Positions 6,384-7,857 of a stretch of 7,857 bases of DNA are shown in pieces (positions within the stretch are counted from its first letter, which is position 1; each line of letters starts with the position of its first letter). The DNA is from an uncultured Clostridia bacterium (lineage in GTDB: Bacteria; Bacillota_A; Clostridia; Oscillospirales; Oscillospiraceae). The position numbers and the translations under genes were made by a program. Location of the stretch: contig CAMJQX010000069.1 in NCBI GenBank assembly GCA_946408145.1, positions 1 to 7,857 on the forward strand, in the 5' to 3' direction. The notes under the pieces were generated by a model. It was given only the letters and a program-made list of their open reading frames with translations, ran no database searches and had not been told where the DNA came from.

Positions 6384-7277
6384 TCACAGGCCGAAGAGCG
6401 CAGGCAGCTCGGAGAGCGCCGGATTGTTGGCCTCCATGCACTCGGTGGTGACGGCCCCGGCCCGGAGGGCAAAGCGCAGGCTCCGCTCCAGATCCAAGCC
6501 CCGCACGCCGGCCCAGACCAGCGCGGCGGTCACCGCGTCGCCCGCGCCGGTGGTGTTGAGCACCCGCGCCTGCTCGCAGGGCAGACTGATCAGCTTCTCC
6601 CCCTCTGCGGCGAGCATGCCCTGCGCGCCCAGGCTCAGGAAGACGCGTCTGACCCCGGCGGCGAGCAGCGCCCGCGCGGCCTTCTCCGGCTCGGCCTCGC
6701 CGGTCAGGGTCTCGGCCTCAAGCGCGTTGGGCTTGATGAAGGCGAGGCGCGGCAGGATCCGGCGCATGCGCCCGGCCTTGCCGGTGGAGACCGGGTCGGC
6801 GCAGAGCGGCGCCGTCACATGCGCGGCGAGGTATTCGAGCGTCTCGGCCTCGAGATTCGCGTCCACTACCACGGCGCGGGCGGCGTTGAGCGCGTCGAGC
6901 CGCGCCGCGATCACGGCCGGCGTGATGCGCGCGGTCACATCCATGTCCGCGACGGCCAGCTGCATATCCCCGTGCTCGTCGGTGATGTAGAGATAGGTGG
7001 AGCTGCTCTCCCCCTCCGCGCGCAGGCAGAGCGAGGTGTCGATCCCGCAGGCGGCGCAGCTGCGCAGCAGCAGCTCACCGTGCTCGTCGTCGCCCACGGC
7101 GCTGAGCATGCGCACCTCCATGCCGAGCAGGCGCAGATCGTGCGCGATGTTGCGCCCCACGCCGCCGGGCCGGATGCTGACCCGGCCGGGATTGGAGTCC
7201 TTCAGGACGAGCCGCCTCGCCGGCCGTCCGCCGATATCCACGTTCATGCCGCCCACGACGGCGATGCAGTCTCCCAT
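6384..7277 (-). CDS. psuK: Pseudouridine kinase (PfkB/ribokinase family)
   Basis: Predicted cytoplasmic kinase that phosphorylates pseudouridine to pseudouridine 5'-phosphate, the first step of its breakdown; PsuG then splits the C-C glycosidic bond to uracil and ribose 5-phosphate. The 297-residue protein has the PfkB GG motif as PGGVGRNIA (37-45) and the ATP/catalytic motif NTTGAGD (241-247, base Asp247). Features shared with E. coli PsuK, as I recall it, are DSNPG (27-31), ADMDVT (110-115), ADPVS (160-164), IKPNALEAETL (181-191) and the NNP near 284-286. The ATG at 7277 is chosen because GGGAG (7289-7285) lies seven bases upstream and the protein then starts directly at the first strand; the in-frame ATG at 7304 falls inside a palindromic repeat. 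It is convergent to the glycan operon and downstream of glgP. No psuG is in the window. A kinase for another nucleoside is the main alternative. Confidence 0.87.
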   Translation of the reverse strand: MGDCIAVVGGMNVDIGGRPARRLVLKDSNPGRVSIRPGGVGRNIAHDLRLLGMEVRMLSAVGDDEHGELLLRSCAACGIDTSLCLRAEGESSSTYLYITDEHGDMQLAVADMDVTARITPAVIAARLDALNAARAVVVDANLEAETLEYLAAHVTAPLCADPVSTGKAGRMRRILPRLAFIKPNALEAETLTGEAEPEKAARALLAAGVRRVFLSLGAQGMLAAEGEKLISLPCEQARVLNTTGAGDAVTAALVWAGVRGLDLERSLRFALRAGAVTTECMEANNPALSELPALFGL

Positions 7278-7284
7278 GCTGTTT

Positions 7285-7289
7285 CTCCC
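7285..7289 (-). promoter_or_regulatory. Ribosome binding site of psuK
   Basis: GGGAG on the minus strand, seven bases before the ATG at 7277. It begins only about three bases after the T-run of the upstream terminator, so the psuK leader is almost entirely made of terminator sequence. Confidence 0.65.
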
Positions 7290-7290
7290 A

Positions 7291-7372
7291 TAAAAAAGAG
7301 TCATCCCGAGGAGCGAAGCGGCGAAGGATCCCAGGCGGAGATGCCGAGATCCTTCGCTGCGCTCAGGATGAC
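7291..7372 (-). terminator. Terminator of glgP formed by the palindromic repeat
   Basis: On the minus strand an 11-bp outer stem (7372-7362 with 7310-7300, one G-U pair) and a 10-bp inner stem (7357-7348 with 7330-7321) are separated by an asymmetric internal loop. CTCTTTTTTA follows, with six Ts at 7297-7292. The hairpin starts 12 bases after the glgP stop. The T-run exists only on this side, so termination is expected for leftward transcription. The imperfect stem may allow some read-through into psuK. Confidence 0.7.
7300..7372. repeat. Imperfect palindromic intergenic repeat
   Basis: The left arm, starting GTCATCCCGAG and ending GCGAAGGATC (7300-7330), is an imperfect inverted copy of the right arm, GATCCTTCGC...CTCAGGATGAC (7348-7372). 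The spacer is 17 bp. The GTCATCCTGAG-CG-AGCGAAGGATC core resembles a dispersed repeat I recall from many gut Clostridia genomes; that identity is from memory and not checked. It encodes no protein and may be a REP- or MITE-like element. Confidence 0.75.
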
Positions 7373-7384
7373 CTGCGTTTCGGT

Positions 7385-7857
7385 TTATTGGATGTGCCAG
7401 ATGTTCTTCGCGTATTCCTCGATGGCGCGGTCGGCGGCGAAGAAGCCGCTCTGCGCGGTGTTCACGATGGCCAGACGGGCGCGCTCGCTCTCGTCGGCGA
7501 TGCGCTCGTACATACGGCTCTGGCAGTCGGCATAGCTGCGGTAGTCGGCGATGAGCATGTACTGGTCGCCGCCGTAGAGCAGGCTGGAGACCAGGTCGGA
7601 ATAGCTCTTGCCGTCCCGGAAGCCCTGGCTGAAGCGGTTGAGCACGCGCATGATCTCCGCGTCCTTCTGGGCCATGCCGTTGGGATCGTAGCCGTGGCGG
7701 CGCCAGTTGGCGATCTCGTCGGTGTGCAGACCGAAGAGGAACATGTTCTCATCGCCGAGGCGCTCGTACATCTCAACGTTCGCGCCGTCAAGCGTGCCGA
7801 TGGTCACGGCGCCGTTCATCATCAGCTTCATGCAGCCGGTGCCGGAGGCCTCCTTGC
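7385..7857 (-). CDS. glgP: Glycogen phosphorylase, C-terminal part (runs off the window)
   Basis: The last 156 or so residues of a glycogen/starch phosphorylase (glycosyltransferase family 35), which releases glucose 1-phosphate from alpha-1,4-glucan with phosphate, using PLP. The visible part opens with the family signature EASGTGCMKLMMN, whose lysine after Met forms the PLP Schiff base. TIGTLDGANVEMYERLG and FLFG follow, and the C-terminus is the usual IAVxNTAxSGxFxxDRxIxEYxxxIWxI pattern (here IVNTAQSGFFAADRAIEEY and NIWHI). The stop at 7385-7387 is natural. The N-terminal several hundred residues lie beyond the right edge. The signature has Cys where many family members have Asn, at a position the family tolerates. 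Confidence 0.94.
   Translation of the reverse strand, partial: KEASGTGCMKLMMNGAVTIGTLDGANVEMYERLGDENMFLFGLHTDEIANWRRHGYDPNGMAQKDAEIMRVLNRFSQGFRDGKSYSDLVSSLLYGGDQYMLIADYRSYADCQSRMYERIADESERARLAIVNTAQSGFFAADRAIEEYAKNIWHIQ

Noticed and set aside
4898..6472. A 524-codon minus-strand open frame opposite the wall-repeat gene, with repetitive protein sequence
   Set aside because: Its regularity is the mirror of the 60-bp coding repeats on the + strand. It also overlaps the terminator hairpin and the psuK C-terminus, and lacks any recognisable domain.
6819..7535. Plus-strand open frame across psuK and the palindromic repeat
   Set aside because: It is antisense to psuK, crosses the repeat and runs into antisense glgP, with no family motif and a shadow-like composition.
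7832..7855. Cys in place of Asn in the glycogen phosphorylase PLP signature, considered as a sign of inactivation
   Set aside because: The position is variable in the family signature, and the flanking residues, including the PLP lysine, are intact.

Overview
The window looks like a piece of chromosome from a GC-rich, gut-type Clostridia (Firmicutes), most plausibly Oscillospiraceae or a relative. This is an inference from high GC with strong GC bias at third codon positions, AGGAGG-type ribosome sites, choline-binding-type cell-wall repeats on a secreted protein, and a palindromic GTCATCC...GGATGAC repeat of a kind I associate with such genomes. No rRNA, tRNA, CRISPR array, transposase or phage gene is visible.

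Left and centre (1-6359, + strand): a terminator from an upstream gene is followed at once by a promoter (TTGCAT-17 bp-TATAAT). Four tightly packed genes follow: a family 2 glycosyltransferase (95-1066), a Wzx/TuaB-like polysaccharide flippase (1073-2533), a fusion of an ATP-grasp ligase with a HAD phosphatase (2526-3812) and a VioA-like DegT/DnrJ/EryC1/StrS aminotransferase (3814-4911). Gaps are 6 bp or less, and one junction overlaps by 8 bp. A fifth gene 43 bp further on (4955-6280) encodes a secreted protein made almost entirely of choline/glucan-binding-type repeats. A strong 19-bp hairpin closes the unit. The likely theme is a surface glycan carrying an amino sugar: the aminotransferase makes an amine, the ATP-grasp/HAD protein may modify it or a related metabolite, the glycosyltransferase adds a residue, the flippase exports the lipid-linked unit, and the repeat protein sits on the envelope, perhaps on this glycan. 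The sugar-nucleotide dehydratase and nucleotidyltransferase that should feed the aminotransferase are not in the window.

Right (6384-7857, - strand): convergent to the glycan unit lie a pseudouridine kinase (psuK, 6384-7277) and the C-terminal end of glycogen phosphorylase (glgP, 7385 to the window edge). Between them is an imperfect palindromic repeat followed on the minus strand by six Ts, so it probably terminates glgP transcription only about 14 nt before the psuK start codon.

The most interesting part is the ATP-grasp/HAD + aminotransferase + flippase + wall-binding protein set. The individual families are recognisable, but I know of no established biochemical role for this ATP-grasp/HAD architecture.
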